A stretch of 64,000 nt of DNA from Flavobacteriaceae bacterium S0862 (GTDB lineage Bacteria; Bacteroidota; Bacteroidia; Flavobacteriales; Flavobacteriaceae), in contig JALKAW010000006.1 of the NCBI GenBank assembly GCA_023015825.1, positions 171,737 to 235,736 on the forward strand, in the 5' to 3' direction. Of the stretch, positions 44,910 to 51,569 are shown in pieces. The notes under the pieces are model-generated. The model ran no database searches, was not told where the DNA came from, and saw only the letters and a list, made by a program, of their open reading frames with translations. The position numbers were made by a program, and so were the translations under genes. How positions within the stretch are numbered: the stretch's first letter is position 1; every line of letters begins with the position of its first letter.

Positions 44910-45086
44910 AGATTCTTCAATTTAGCTCAGAAAGCCAATTCCGTCAATGCTGTAGCTCTAACATTAGAGCATTTCGTTTTAATGGTCTTATAGAGTTTGT
45001 GGTTCTATCTAACAGTAAATTTACTCTATTAGGCTGTTTTGTGTTAAACTTATTATAATTAAAAATATTTTTGTTTAATGTTTTTG

Positions 45087-45094
45087 TAAATTTG
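45087..45094 (+). promoter_or_regulatory. housekeeping -7 box of repeat gene B
   Basis: TAAATTTG matches TAnnTTTG, 48 bases before the chosen ATG. No -33 TTG at the usual distance and no TGTAAC/CGTC pair is seen. Confidence 0.4.
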
Positions 45095-45142
45095 TCAAAC
45101 AAAATAAAAAACATAATAAAACTGATAATAAATACAGTAATA

Positions 45143-45595
45143 ATGAGAACAACTAAACCAAAAAAAAACCAGAATAAAAATTTTAGTAGATACCTACTAA
45201 CTTTTTTACTTAGTGCAATATTCACGTTAAATATTAGCGCTAAGACTAACACAAACAGTGATACATTTTATAGTTTGGATAATGAGAAACAAAAATTAGA
45301 ACAAGTTTTATTTACCCAATTAGAAGACCTATACACCGAAAATTTTGAAATTAGTGAGATTGTAGTAATTGAATTGGAAGAAGAAGTAGAATTAGGATTT
45401 GACACCTCAATGTTTTTACCAGTAGACTTTAATGCTTTAAAAGGCAAAAACGATTTGGATTGGAATACTATTGAATTAATTGAAATTGAAGAAGACATAG
45501 AAATCAATTTTGATACTAAGGCTTATTTGCCTTTAGGTTTTGACCCTTACAGAGGCATGATAACCATCAGTAACGAAATCGAAGCGATACATTAA
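45143..45595 (+). CDS. exported 37-residue repeat protein B
   Basis: Paralogue of A and C, 150 residues from the ATG at 45143; the longer frame adds 24 residues with no signal character, and MRTTKPKKNQ matches the basic start of C. The signal region RYLLTFLLSAIFTLNISAK is nearly the same as in C. After a linker (35-76) comes one full repeat at 77-113 (ELEEEVELGFDTSMFLP...) and a partial final repeat at 114-139 ending DPYRGM. So it has one repeat fewer than A and C. No ECF element is visible upstream. The function is unknown. Confidence 0.82.
   Translation: MRTTKPKKNQNKNFSRYLLTFLLSAIFTLNISAKTNTNSDTFYSLDNEKQKLEQVLFTQLEDLYTENFEISEIVVIELEEEVELGFDTSMFLPVDFNALKGKNDLDWNTIELIEIEEDIEINFDTKAYLPLGFDPYRGMITISNEIEAIH
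45371..45559 (+). repeat. 111-base coding repeats in gene B
   Basis: One full unit 45371-45481 and a partial final unit 45482-45559, homologous to those in genes A and C. Confidence 0.8.
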
Positions 45596-45618
45596 TAGCT
45601 AATCTTTATTGAAAAATT

Positions 45619-45650
45619 AAACCAGTAATTACTAAATTACTGGTTTTTTT
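45619..45650 (+). terminator. terminator of repeat gene B
   Basis: Perfect 12-base arms aaaccagtaatt/aattactggttt (45619-45630, 45635-45646) with a four-base loop and a T run. Confidence 0.8.
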
Positions 45651-45794
45651 GTTTTAAGATGATTTTAAGCTGTTTAACTAAGTGTTTTGGCTTCATTTTG
45701 AACTTGATAAAGCGGTATTTGTATTTAAAGTATCTTAATATGTATGAGTTAAGAGTTAAAGTCTGTTAATTTATTATTATGTAATACATAGTAC

Positions 45795-45820
45795 TGTAAC
45801 AAATTTAATTTATTGTCGTC
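45795..45820 (+). promoter_or_regulatory. ECF-sigma-type promoter of repeat gene C
   Basis: Exact TGTAAC (45795-45800), 16-base spacer, CGTC (45817-45820), 36 bases before the ATG of repeat gene C. Spacer sequence is unrelated to that before gene A, so the match is not just copied flank. Confidence 0.7.
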
Positions 45821-45856
45821 TATTAAGTATCAAGCAAATCAAAAAACACAAAAAAA

Positions 45857-46423
45857 ATGAAAACAATTGAACCAAAAACAAACCACATAAAAAGTTTTAA
45901 TAAATACCTATTAACTTTTTTACTTAGTGTATTATTTACGTTAAATATTACTGCTAAAATTAACATAGAAGGTGACACATTAAATGATTATTTAAGTGTC
46001 GAAAAGTACAATTTAGAAAAATTACTTTTTACTTATGCCGAAGAGCCTAACAATGAAAATATAGATATTAATGATATTGAAGTTTTCGAAATTGAAGAGG
46101 ACGTAACATTGGACTTCGATGCTTCAAAATATCTACCAGAGAACTTTAATGCTTTAGAAGGGAAAAACGATTTAGATTGGAGTACTATTGAATTAATAGA
46201 GATTGAAGAAGAAGTGGAATTAGGTTTTGATACTTCAAAATATCTACCAGAAGGCTTTAATGCTTTAAAGGGTAAAAACGATTTGGATTGGAGTAAAATC
46301 GAATTAATAGAAATTGAAGAAGACATAGAAATTGATTTTGATGTTAAGGCATATTTGCCTGTAGGGTTTGATCCTTATAAAGGCATGACAAAGGAAACTA
46401 ATGAAGTTGTTGTAATCCACTAA
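45857..46423 (+). CDS. exported 37-residue repeat protein C
   Basis: Paralogue of A and B, 188 residues. A basic N-terminus and the signal core KYLLTFLLSVLFTLNITAK (about 16-34) are followed by a linker (35-77) and repeats at 78-114, 115-151 and a partial third at 152-177. Each full unit follows the scheme acidic strand, FDxxKYLPExFNAL, GKNDLDW, SxIELI. The last unit ends DPYKGM before a variable tail, as in A and B. Only the final unit changes NALxGKND to DPYxGM, so it looks like a capping repeat. An ECF-type promoter and a terminator flank the gene. The function is unknown. Confidence 0.85.
   Translation: MKTIEPKTNHIKSFNKYLLTFLLSVLFTLNITAKINIEGDTLNDYLSVEKYNLEKLLFTYAEEPNNENIDINDIEVFEIEEDVTLDFDASKYLPENFNALEGKNDLDWSTIELIEIEEEVELGFDTSKYLPEGFNALKGKNDLDWSKIELIEIEEDIEIDFDVKAYLPVGFDPYKGMTKETNEVVVIH
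46088..46387 (+). repeat. 111-base coding direct repeats in gene C
   Basis: Full units 46088-46198 and 46199-46309, partial unit 46310-46387. Units 1 and 2 share long near-identical DNA stretches around the KYLPE and GKNDLDWS codons. Confidence 0.85.
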
Positions 46424-46441
46424 ACATCAATTTAAGAGATA

Positions 46442-46475
46442 AAAAAAAGGAATCACATTGGTGATTCCTTTTTTT
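46442..46475. terminator. bidirectional terminator, repeat gene C / lysS
   Basis: Arms aaaaaaaggaatcac/gtgattccttttttt (46442-46456, 46461-46475) with a four-base loop, between convergent genes. Confidence 0.85.
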
Positions 46476-46513
46476 ATCTAATTAGATAATGCAACGAATG
46501 CTATAAAAAGCAC

Positions 46514-48205
46514 TTAATCTTGTAACTCTACAATTAAAGCATCATCCGTTTTAGTGATTTTAGTTAGACCATGTTTTGCTAAACCTTTTATGCCTTTATC
46601 CCAGCCTTTATTGCTTAAACCAGATTGTGTTTTAAGATCGTTGAGGTTCATGCTTTTTTGAGTTTTTAAAATTTCAAAAATTGCTTTTTCATTATCGCTC
46701 ATCTCAATAGCTTTTTTCTCAGGTTTCATTTGAGGGAAAAACAACACTTCTTGTATCGACGGATTATTAGTCATAAACATGGTTAGTCTATCAATACCAA
46801 TACCAATTCCAGATGTTGGAGGCATTCCGTATTCAAGCGCACGAAGAAAATCGTGATCTATAAACATCGCTTCATCATCACCTTTTTCCGATAGTTTTAA
46901 CTGGTCTTCGAAACGTTCGCGTTGTTCAATTGGGTCATTTAACTCAGAATAGGCATTCGCTAATTCTTTACCATTTACCATCAACTCAAAACGCTCGGTT
47001 AAACCTTCTTTAGAACGATGCTTTTTAGTCAGCGGACTCATTTCGGTTGGGTAATCAATAATAAATGTTGGTTGAATGTAATGTGGTTCACATTTTTCAC
47101 CAAAAATTTCATCAATCATTTTACCAATACCAAAAGTTTCATCAACTTCAATATCTAAGGCTTTGCATGCTTCTCTAATCTCATCTTCCGATTTTTGATA
47201 CAAATCAAAACCTGTATGCTCCTTTATGGCATCTAATATTCCAATGCGTTTATAAGGTGCTTTATAGTCAATCATTTTACCATTGAACTCAACTTCGGTA
47301 GTGCCATGTAATTTCATAGCAATCTTTTCTAGAAGTTGTTCTGTGGTATCCATCATCCAGTTATAATCTTTGTATGCTGCATACATTTCCATAACTGTAA
47401 ATTCTGGGTTATGCGTTCTGTCCATTCCTTCATTTCTAAAGTCTTTAGCAAACTCATATACACCATCAAAACCACCAACAATTAATCGTTTTAAATATAG
47501 TTCGTTTGCAATTCTTAAATACAAAGGAATATTTAAAGCATTATGATGCGTCATAAATGGTCTTGCTGCGGCACCTCCAGGAATAGGTTGTAAAATAGGT
47601 GTTTCTACTTCTAGAAATCCCATATCGTTATAAAACTCACGAATGGTATTGGTTATTTGTGTACGCTTTACAAACGTGTCTTTTACTTTTGGGTTCACTA
47701 CTAAATCGGCATAGCGTTGTCTGTAACGCATTTCAGGGTCATTAAACTCATCATGTGTGTTTCCTTCGGCATCCGTTTTTGGTAATGGCAATGGTTTTAG
47801 TGACTTGCTTAACACGATAAAGTTTTTAACCATCACTGTTTTTTCACCAACTTGGGTTGTAAACAATTCACCTTCAATGCCAATAAAATCACCTATATCA
47901 AGCAATTTTTTGTAAACATCATTATATAAAGACTTGTCGTCTCCAGTACAAATTTCGTCACGGTTAAAATACACTTGTATGCGACCTTCGCTATCTTGTA
48001 GCTCAGCAAACGATGCTTTACCTTGAATACGTCTAGACATTAATCTACCAGCAATAATAACCTGTTTCCCTTCAGCGAAATCCTGTTTTATCTGTTTAGA
48101 TGTATGGTCTACTGGATATAAATTTGCTGGATAAGGATCGATACCTAAAGCTCTTAAACTTTTAAGCTTTTCGCGTCGTACTATTTCTTGTTCAGAAAGC
48201 TGCAT
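46514..48205 (-). CDS. lysS: lysyl-tRNA synthetase, class II
   Basis: Charges tRNA-Lys in the cytoplasm. An N-terminal OB-fold anticodon domain (about 45-150) is followed by the class II core with motif 2 (KDFRNEGMDRTHNPEFTVME) and motif 3 (GMPPTSGIGIGIDRLTM). At 563 residues it is some 60 longer than the E. coli enzyme: after FFPQMKPEKK there is a C-terminal extension (about 500-563) with a helix-turn-helix look (FEILKTQKSMNLNDLKTQSG ... GWDKGIKGLAKHG). The extension is common in related bacteria. Strong call. Confidence 0.96.
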   Translation of the reverse strand: MQLSEQEIVRREKLKSLRALGIDPYPANLYPVDHTSKQIKQDFAEGKQVIIAGRLMSRRIQGKASFAELQDSEGRIQVYFNRDEICTGDDKSLYNDVYKKLLDIGDFIGIEGELFTTQVGEKTVMVKNFIVLSKSLKPLPLPKTDAEGNTHDEFNDPEMRYRQRYADLVVNPKVKDTFVKRTQITNTIREFYNDMGFLEVETPILQPIPGGAAARPFMTHHNALNIPLYLRIANELYLKRLIVGGFDGVYEFAKDFRNEGMDRTHNPEFTVMEMYAAYKDYNWMMDTTEQLLEKIAMKLHGTTEVEFNGKMIDYKAPYKRIGILDAIKEHTGFDLYQKSEDEIREACKALDIEVDETFGIGKMIDEIFGEKCEPHYIQPTFIIDYPTEMSPLTKKHRSKEGLTERFELMVNGKELANAYSELNDPIEQRERFEDQLKLSEKGDDEAMFIDHDFLRALEYGMPPTSGIGIGIDRLTMFMTNNPSIQEVLFFPQMKPEKKAIEMSDNEKAIFEILKTQKSMNLNDLKTQSGLSNKGWDKGIKGLAKHGLTKITKTDDALIVELQD

Positions 48206-48273
48206 GATAATTAAGGTTTTAAAACGCCAAAATTAAACTATTTAGAAAAAAGGGAAAGCATCTTTTTAATAAT

Positions 48274-48289
48274 TATGACTATAGTCATA
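48274..48289. promoter_or_regulatory. 16-base perfect palindrome upstream of lysS and the 48401 gene
   Basis: TATGACTATAGTCATA is an exact palindrome in the 195-base gap between divergent genes, 69 bases before the lysS start on the minus strand. It has the form of an operator for a dimeric regulator; none is encoded nearby. Confidence 0.4.
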
Positions 48290-48337
48290 GATTAAAAACC
48301 ATTTTGGTTGTTATTTTACATAATTATTAAAATTTGA

Positions 48338-48350
48338 ACCTCATTGAGGT
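48338..48350. promoter_or_regulatory. 13-base palindrome upstream of the 48401 gene
   Basis: ACCTCATTGAGGT, six-base arms around one base, 50 bases before the start codon at 48401. Candidate operator. Confidence 0.35.
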
Positions 48351-48400
48351 GCATTATTGAGAAATATAAATGAGAAAGCATATCAATAAATTATAAAGAA

Positions 48401-49288
48401 ATGAAAAAAGTAATTTTAAGTTTAGTAACCACCCTAGTGATTGGGTATTATTCATTTTCACAAGAACTGTCGCCTTATATAAAAGTTGGCGAATTAACAG
48501 AATCCATACAAAGTGCTTATGATAAGGTGATTTCTACTTTAGAGGGCGATAACTTTACAATTTTAGGAACTTATAACCCTTCAAATAAATCATCCCTAAA
48601 AGTAGTTGTATTTACTAGAAGCGATATTAAAAACAAAGTAGTTCAAGTTGCCGATAGAGGTGCTTTAGCAGCTGCTTTTAAAGTTGGTTTGATTAAATTA
48701 GACGAAAAAGTAGTGGTTTCGTATACGAATCCAGATTATATATTCAGAGCTTATTTAAGAGATAATTATGTGACTTTTCAATCTACTTTTGAAAAGTTTA
48801 GTGCAGATGTTAAAACAACTTTTTCATCAATTGGAAATGAATTTAAGCCATTTGGAGGAACGGTTAAAGCAGATAAATTAAAGAAGTATCACTACAAAAT
48901 AGCAATGCCATATTTTACCGATCCAGTTGAGTTAAACAAATATGCCTCTTTTGAAGAAGGGCTTAAAACTATAGAGGCTAATTTAAAAGCTAAAAAAGGA
49001 AATACTATAGAAGTCTACAAATTGGTATATCCAAATAAAAAGGTAGCTGTTTTTGGAGTAGGCTTACAAAGTGCAGAAAAAGGAGAAGCTAATTTTTTAC
49101 ATAAAATTGGAGAATCTCATACTGCAGCGTTGCCGTACGAAATAATTTTACAAGGTAATGAAGCAACAATGTTACATGGTAGGTATAGAATAGCACTGCA
49201 TTGGCCAGATTTAACTATGGGAACATTTATAAAAATAATGAGTACACCTGGAGATATTAAAGATGCTTTAAAGGCTGTTTGTAAATAG
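48401..49288 (+). CDS. exported protein of unknown function, two-domain
   Basis: A 295-residue protein with a signal peptide (VTTLVIGYYSFSQ, about 1-20). The N-terminal half (LTESIQSAYDKVISTLEGDNFTILGTYNP, described in parts) has the strand-helix-strand look of DUF302-type domains, and the C-terminal half repeats a similar layout ending DLTMGTFIKIMSTPGDIKDAL. I cannot name a family with confidence. The upstream gap contains two palindromes. It is followed by the yqaE gene with its own promoter. Possible membrane-stress role is only by neighbourhood. Confidence 0.75.
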   Translation: MKKVILSLVTTLVIGYYSFSQELSPYIKVGELTESIQSAYDKVISTLEGDNFTILGTYNPSNKSSLKVVVFTRSDIKNKVVQVADRGALAAAFKVGLIKLDEKVVVSYTNPDYIFRAYLRDNYVTFQSTFEKFSADVKTTFSSIGNEFKPFGGTVKADKLKKYHYKIAMPYFTDPVELNKYASFEEGLKTIEANLKAKKGNTIEVYKLVYPNKKVAVFGVGLQSAEKGEANFLHKIGESHTAALPYEIILQGNEATMLHGRYRIALHWPDLTMGTFIKIMSTPGDIKDALKAVCK

Positions 49289-49330
49289 GTTGAGTAAACA
49301 ATAAAGCTCTTCAATTATGGTTTATGTTGA

Positions 49331-49356
49331 TGTAACAAAACTGTTTGAAATGCGTC
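49331..49356 (+). promoter_or_regulatory. ECF-sigma-type promoter of yqaE
   Basis: Exact TGTAAC (49331-49336), 16-base spacer, CGTC (49353-49356), 34 bases before the yqaE ATG. Third exact copy of the element in the window. Confidence 0.7.
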
Positions 49357-49390
49357 AAATAGGTAATCATCAATTAAAAAAATCAATCTT

Positions 49391-49549
49391 ATGAGTATTT
49401 GGAGAGTCTTACTTTCTATTTTTTGCCCACCTTTAGCAGTCTTGGATAAAGGTTGTGGCTCAATTTTTATCGTCTTTTTATTGTGGCTTTGTGGCTGGGT
49501 TCCTGGTGTTATTGCTGCCTTAGTTATTTTAAATAATCCTGAAAGATAG
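49391..49549 (+). CDS. yqaE: YqaE/Pmp3-family small membrane protein
   Basis: A 52-residue protein. The family pattern is clear: FCPPLAVLDKGCGSIFIVFL in the first half and LWLCGWVPGVIAALVIL in the second, two membrane helices with the conserved PPLAV and WLxGWxPGxIAA motifs. Members of this family (UPF0057) are small hydrophobic proteins often induced by cold, salt or membrane stress in bacteria, yeast and plants. The gene stands alone between an exported protein gene and lipB and has an ECF-type promoter that it shares with two repeat-protein genes. The gene assignment is strong despite its size. Confidence 0.92.
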   Translation: MSIWRVLLSIFCPPLAVLDKGCGSIFIVFLLWLCGWVPGVIAALVILNNPER

Positions 49550-49586
49550 TTTGCAGTCGTAGTATTAAGTTTCCAGTTAGTCAAAG

Positions 49587-49618
49587 TTGAAGTATATTCC
49601 AAATAAGTCGTAATTTTG
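49587..49618 (+). promoter_or_regulatory. housekeeping promoter of lipB
   Basis: TTG (49587-49589) and TAATTTTG (49611-49618) with a 21-base spacer. The -7 box ends six bases before the lipB ATG, so the message would be leaderless or nearly so. Confidence 0.6.
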
Positions 49619-49624
49619 CGCTCT

Positions 49625-50320
49625 ATGAATAAGAAAATAGAACTTCAAGATTTAGGACTTAAAGATTACAAAGACACTTGGGATTACCAAGAAGCCTTGT
49701 TTAAAGGTATTGTCGATACCAAAATAAAGAATAGAAGGGAAGATGCTAATCTAGACACGAACAATTATTTTTTATTCGTAGAACATCCGCACGTTTATAC
49801 TTTAGGTAAAAGTGGTGATATGAGTAATTTACTGGTTGATGAAGCGCAACTTGCAGAAAAAGGTGCGTCGTTTTATAAAGTAAATCGAGGCGGTGACATT
49901 ACTTATCATGGTCCTGGGCAAATTGTTGGCTATCCTATTTTAGACTTAGATAATTTCTTTACAGATATCCATAAGTACTTACGCTTACTAGAAGAAATGA
50001 TTATTCTAACCCTTGCCGAATATGGTTTAAAAGCTGAACGTAGTAAAGGCGAAACAGGTGTCTGGTTGGATGTAGGAACCCCTTTTGCACGTAAAATATG
50101 TGCTATGGGAGTTCGAGCTAGTCGTTGGGTTACCATGCATGGGTTTGCATTAAATGTGAATGCTAATTTGGGTTATTTTGATTTAATGATTCCTTGCGGT
50201 ATTCGTGGTAAAGCAGTCACGTCTCTTAATTTAGAACTTGGTAAAAAGGAGGTAGACGAAGCTGAAGTAAAAACAAAACTACTAAAGCATTTTTCTCAAC
50301 TTTTTGAAGCTGAATTTTAG
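49625..50320 (+). CDS. lipB: lipoyl(octanoyl) transferase
   Basis: Transfers octanoate from acyl carrier protein to lipoyl domains, the first step of lipoate synthesis. The signature RGGDITYHGPGQIVGYPILD is near residues 83-102; the catalytic Cys is in PCGIRGKAVTSL and the Lys in ARKICAMGVR, with VTMHGFALNVN between. The ATG at 49625 is preferred over the in-frame TTG at 49616, because that TTG lies in the -7 promoter box. Length 231 is normal. lipA is not in the window. Strong call. Confidence 0.95.
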   Translation: MNKKIELQDLGLKDYKDTWDYQEALFKGIVDTKIKNRREDANLDTNNYFLFVEHPHVYTLGKSGDMSNLLVDEAQLAEKGASFYKVNRGGDITYHGPGQIVGYPILDLDNFFTDIHKYLRLLEEMIILTLAEYGLKAERSKGETGVWLDVGTPFARKICAMGVRASRWVTMHGFALNVNANLGYFDLMIPCGIRGKAVTSLNLELGKKEVDEAEVKTKLLKHFSQLFEAEF

Positions 50321-50324
50321 AAGC

Positions 50325-50454
50325 TTAAACCTCCGCATTAAAATTCACGTTGTAAAAGTGCGTTTTTTAAATTCGTCGTGATTAACTCTAAATATTCTAC
50401 TAAGATATCAAGTGTACCAATATTCAATTTTATTTGAATGTTTGTATATATCTT
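50325..50454 (-). pseudogene. decayed 3' end of a nucleoid-associated protein gene
   Basis: Read on the minus strand, the segment gives TNIQIKLNIGTLDILVEYLE, then a frameshift, then DEFKK, another frameshift, and HFYNVNFNAEV followed by a stop. These pieces align in order with the C-terminus of the intact nucleoid-associated protein gene at 51570 (TNIQIKL...AEYLE, DEEKK, HFYKVYFNAEG, stop). The DNA is alignable over about 130 bases with many substitutions. It is therefore a relic of a second copy. Nothing recognisable remains further upstream. Confidence 0.7.
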
Positions 50455-50566
50455 AAATAGAAGGTATCTTTCCGTAAAGAATTTCTTAAAAAGCTAGAAT
50501 ATATTTAAATAAATTCATTTTTATTGCCCTAATTACCTGCACCTACTTTATTAAAACTAACCAGCC

Positions 50567-51517
50567 ATGCAAGAGCAACATAATTTGCCTGAAGTAACTC
50601 CGTCTACTAAAAAACCAAACCTCTTTTACGATTGGTGGGAAGAAATGTATCCTCGAGACTTTATTCAGACATTTAAAAGCTACTTTTTTAACCACAAACA
50701 ATTTTTTGATGAGGTGTTTTTAGAACAATGGGATGATAAAGTAAAACCATTAGCTTTTTTATTTACTGCTGTTGGTGTGTCATTAATTATCGGGTCTATT
50801 TCGCCTTGGGGTTTAGATTTTTCTGATGAGCCTGCTCCACCAAGTGCTTGGGATGAAATGATATCCACAATGGGAGAACAGGAAGTTGAACAATTTAAAG
50901 AAGTTTTTGGTTTATATGAGTTTGAGAGTATAGAAGATGAGGAGCAATATTTTAACCGTGTAGACGAAAGATTAATGGAGGCCACAGGACATAATTCTCC
51001 AGTAACTGCAACACAATTAAAGGAGTATTTTCTATTAGACCCACCAAATTATTTACTCGCTTCAAGAGCAGATTACGTGATTTTAAAACAGAAAGTGGAT
51101 CACGAAAAAGCACAAAAAGATTCGGAAATCGGAGAAATTGGTCAGGTAATTTGGCTAAACATTTTTGTATTGTGGTGTATGCTATATTGGCTAATTGCAC
51201 ATCGTGTTTTTAAAACCACGAAAAGAACCTCAAGAGAAACAGTATTTGTATTTATGTATGGTTTAGGGATGCTTATATTTTGTGTTTATGTGCCCTTTAT
51301 AGCCATTTCTGGAGCGTTGAATGATGATGTATTAGCTATAGGATTTCTTGTTGTACTCTTATTATTTTTATTTGTCTTATATCGCATATTTACAATTTTT
51401 AAACATACACATGACACTGGTTTTTTTGGACTTATGATGGTTTATATAAAAACATTTCTTGTTGCAGCTTTGTTTGGATTACCATTACTATTTATGCGAA
51501 AAAAGAAGGCAGTCTAA
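50567..51517 (+). CDS. multi-helix membrane protein of unknown function
   Basis: I do not recognise a named family with confidence; the layout is somewhat like Yip1/DUF3667 proteins. The N-terminal part is soluble (about 1-62), one helix follows (63-82), then an acidic soluble segment (about 85-185) with many Glu and Asp, and four further helices (190-208, 222-246, 250-272, 285-307) before a basic end FMRKKKAV. It lies between the relic and the intact copy of the nucleoid-associated protein gene, which may reflect a past rearrangement. The function is unknown. Confidence 0.78.
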   Translation: MQEQHNLPEVTPSTKKPNLFYDWWEEMYPRDFIQTFKSYFFNHKQFFDEVFLEQWDDKVKPLAFLFTAVGVSLIIGSISPWGLDFSDEPAPPSAWDEMISTMGEQEVEQFKEVFGLYEFESIEDEEQYFNRVDERLMEATGHNSPVTATQLKEYFLLDPPNYLLASRADYVILKQKVDHEKAQKDSEIGEIGQVIWLNIFVLWCMLYWLIAHRVFKTTKRTSRETVFVFMYGLGMLIFCVYVPFIAISGALNDDVLAIGFLVVLLLFLFVLYRIFTIFKHTHDTGFFGLMMVYIKTFLVAALFGLPLLFMRKKKAV

Positions 51518-51569
51518 CAAATTAGAACAATTTTTTTAAGATTTAATGTTTAGGAGGGTTATAAATTAT

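Larger units (their letters stand above)
44841..45142. other. 302-base intergenic region
   Basis: Between the divergent PPOX and repeat B genes. It holds a terminator-like hairpin (44877-44909), a near-palindrome GCTCTAACATTAGAGC (44955-44970) and the TAAATTTG promoter box of gene B (45087-45094). I see no convincing open frame; a minus-strand frame here lies mostly antisense to gene B. Confidence 0.6.

Noticed and set aside
44944..45252. Minus-strand frame of 102 codons next to gene B
   Set aside because: Most of it is antisense to gene B, and the remainder has no recognisable protein character or promoter.
45268..46326. Minus-strand open frames opposite repeat genes B and C
   Set aside because: They are antisense shadows of repetitive codons; the Ser-rich products have no signal peptide or family likeness.
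41245..46387. Regular 111-base direct repeats, possible CRISPR or satellite array
   Set aside because: The repeats lie in frame inside three genes, are contiguous without spacers, and keep protein sequence better than DNA sequence; they are coding repeats.
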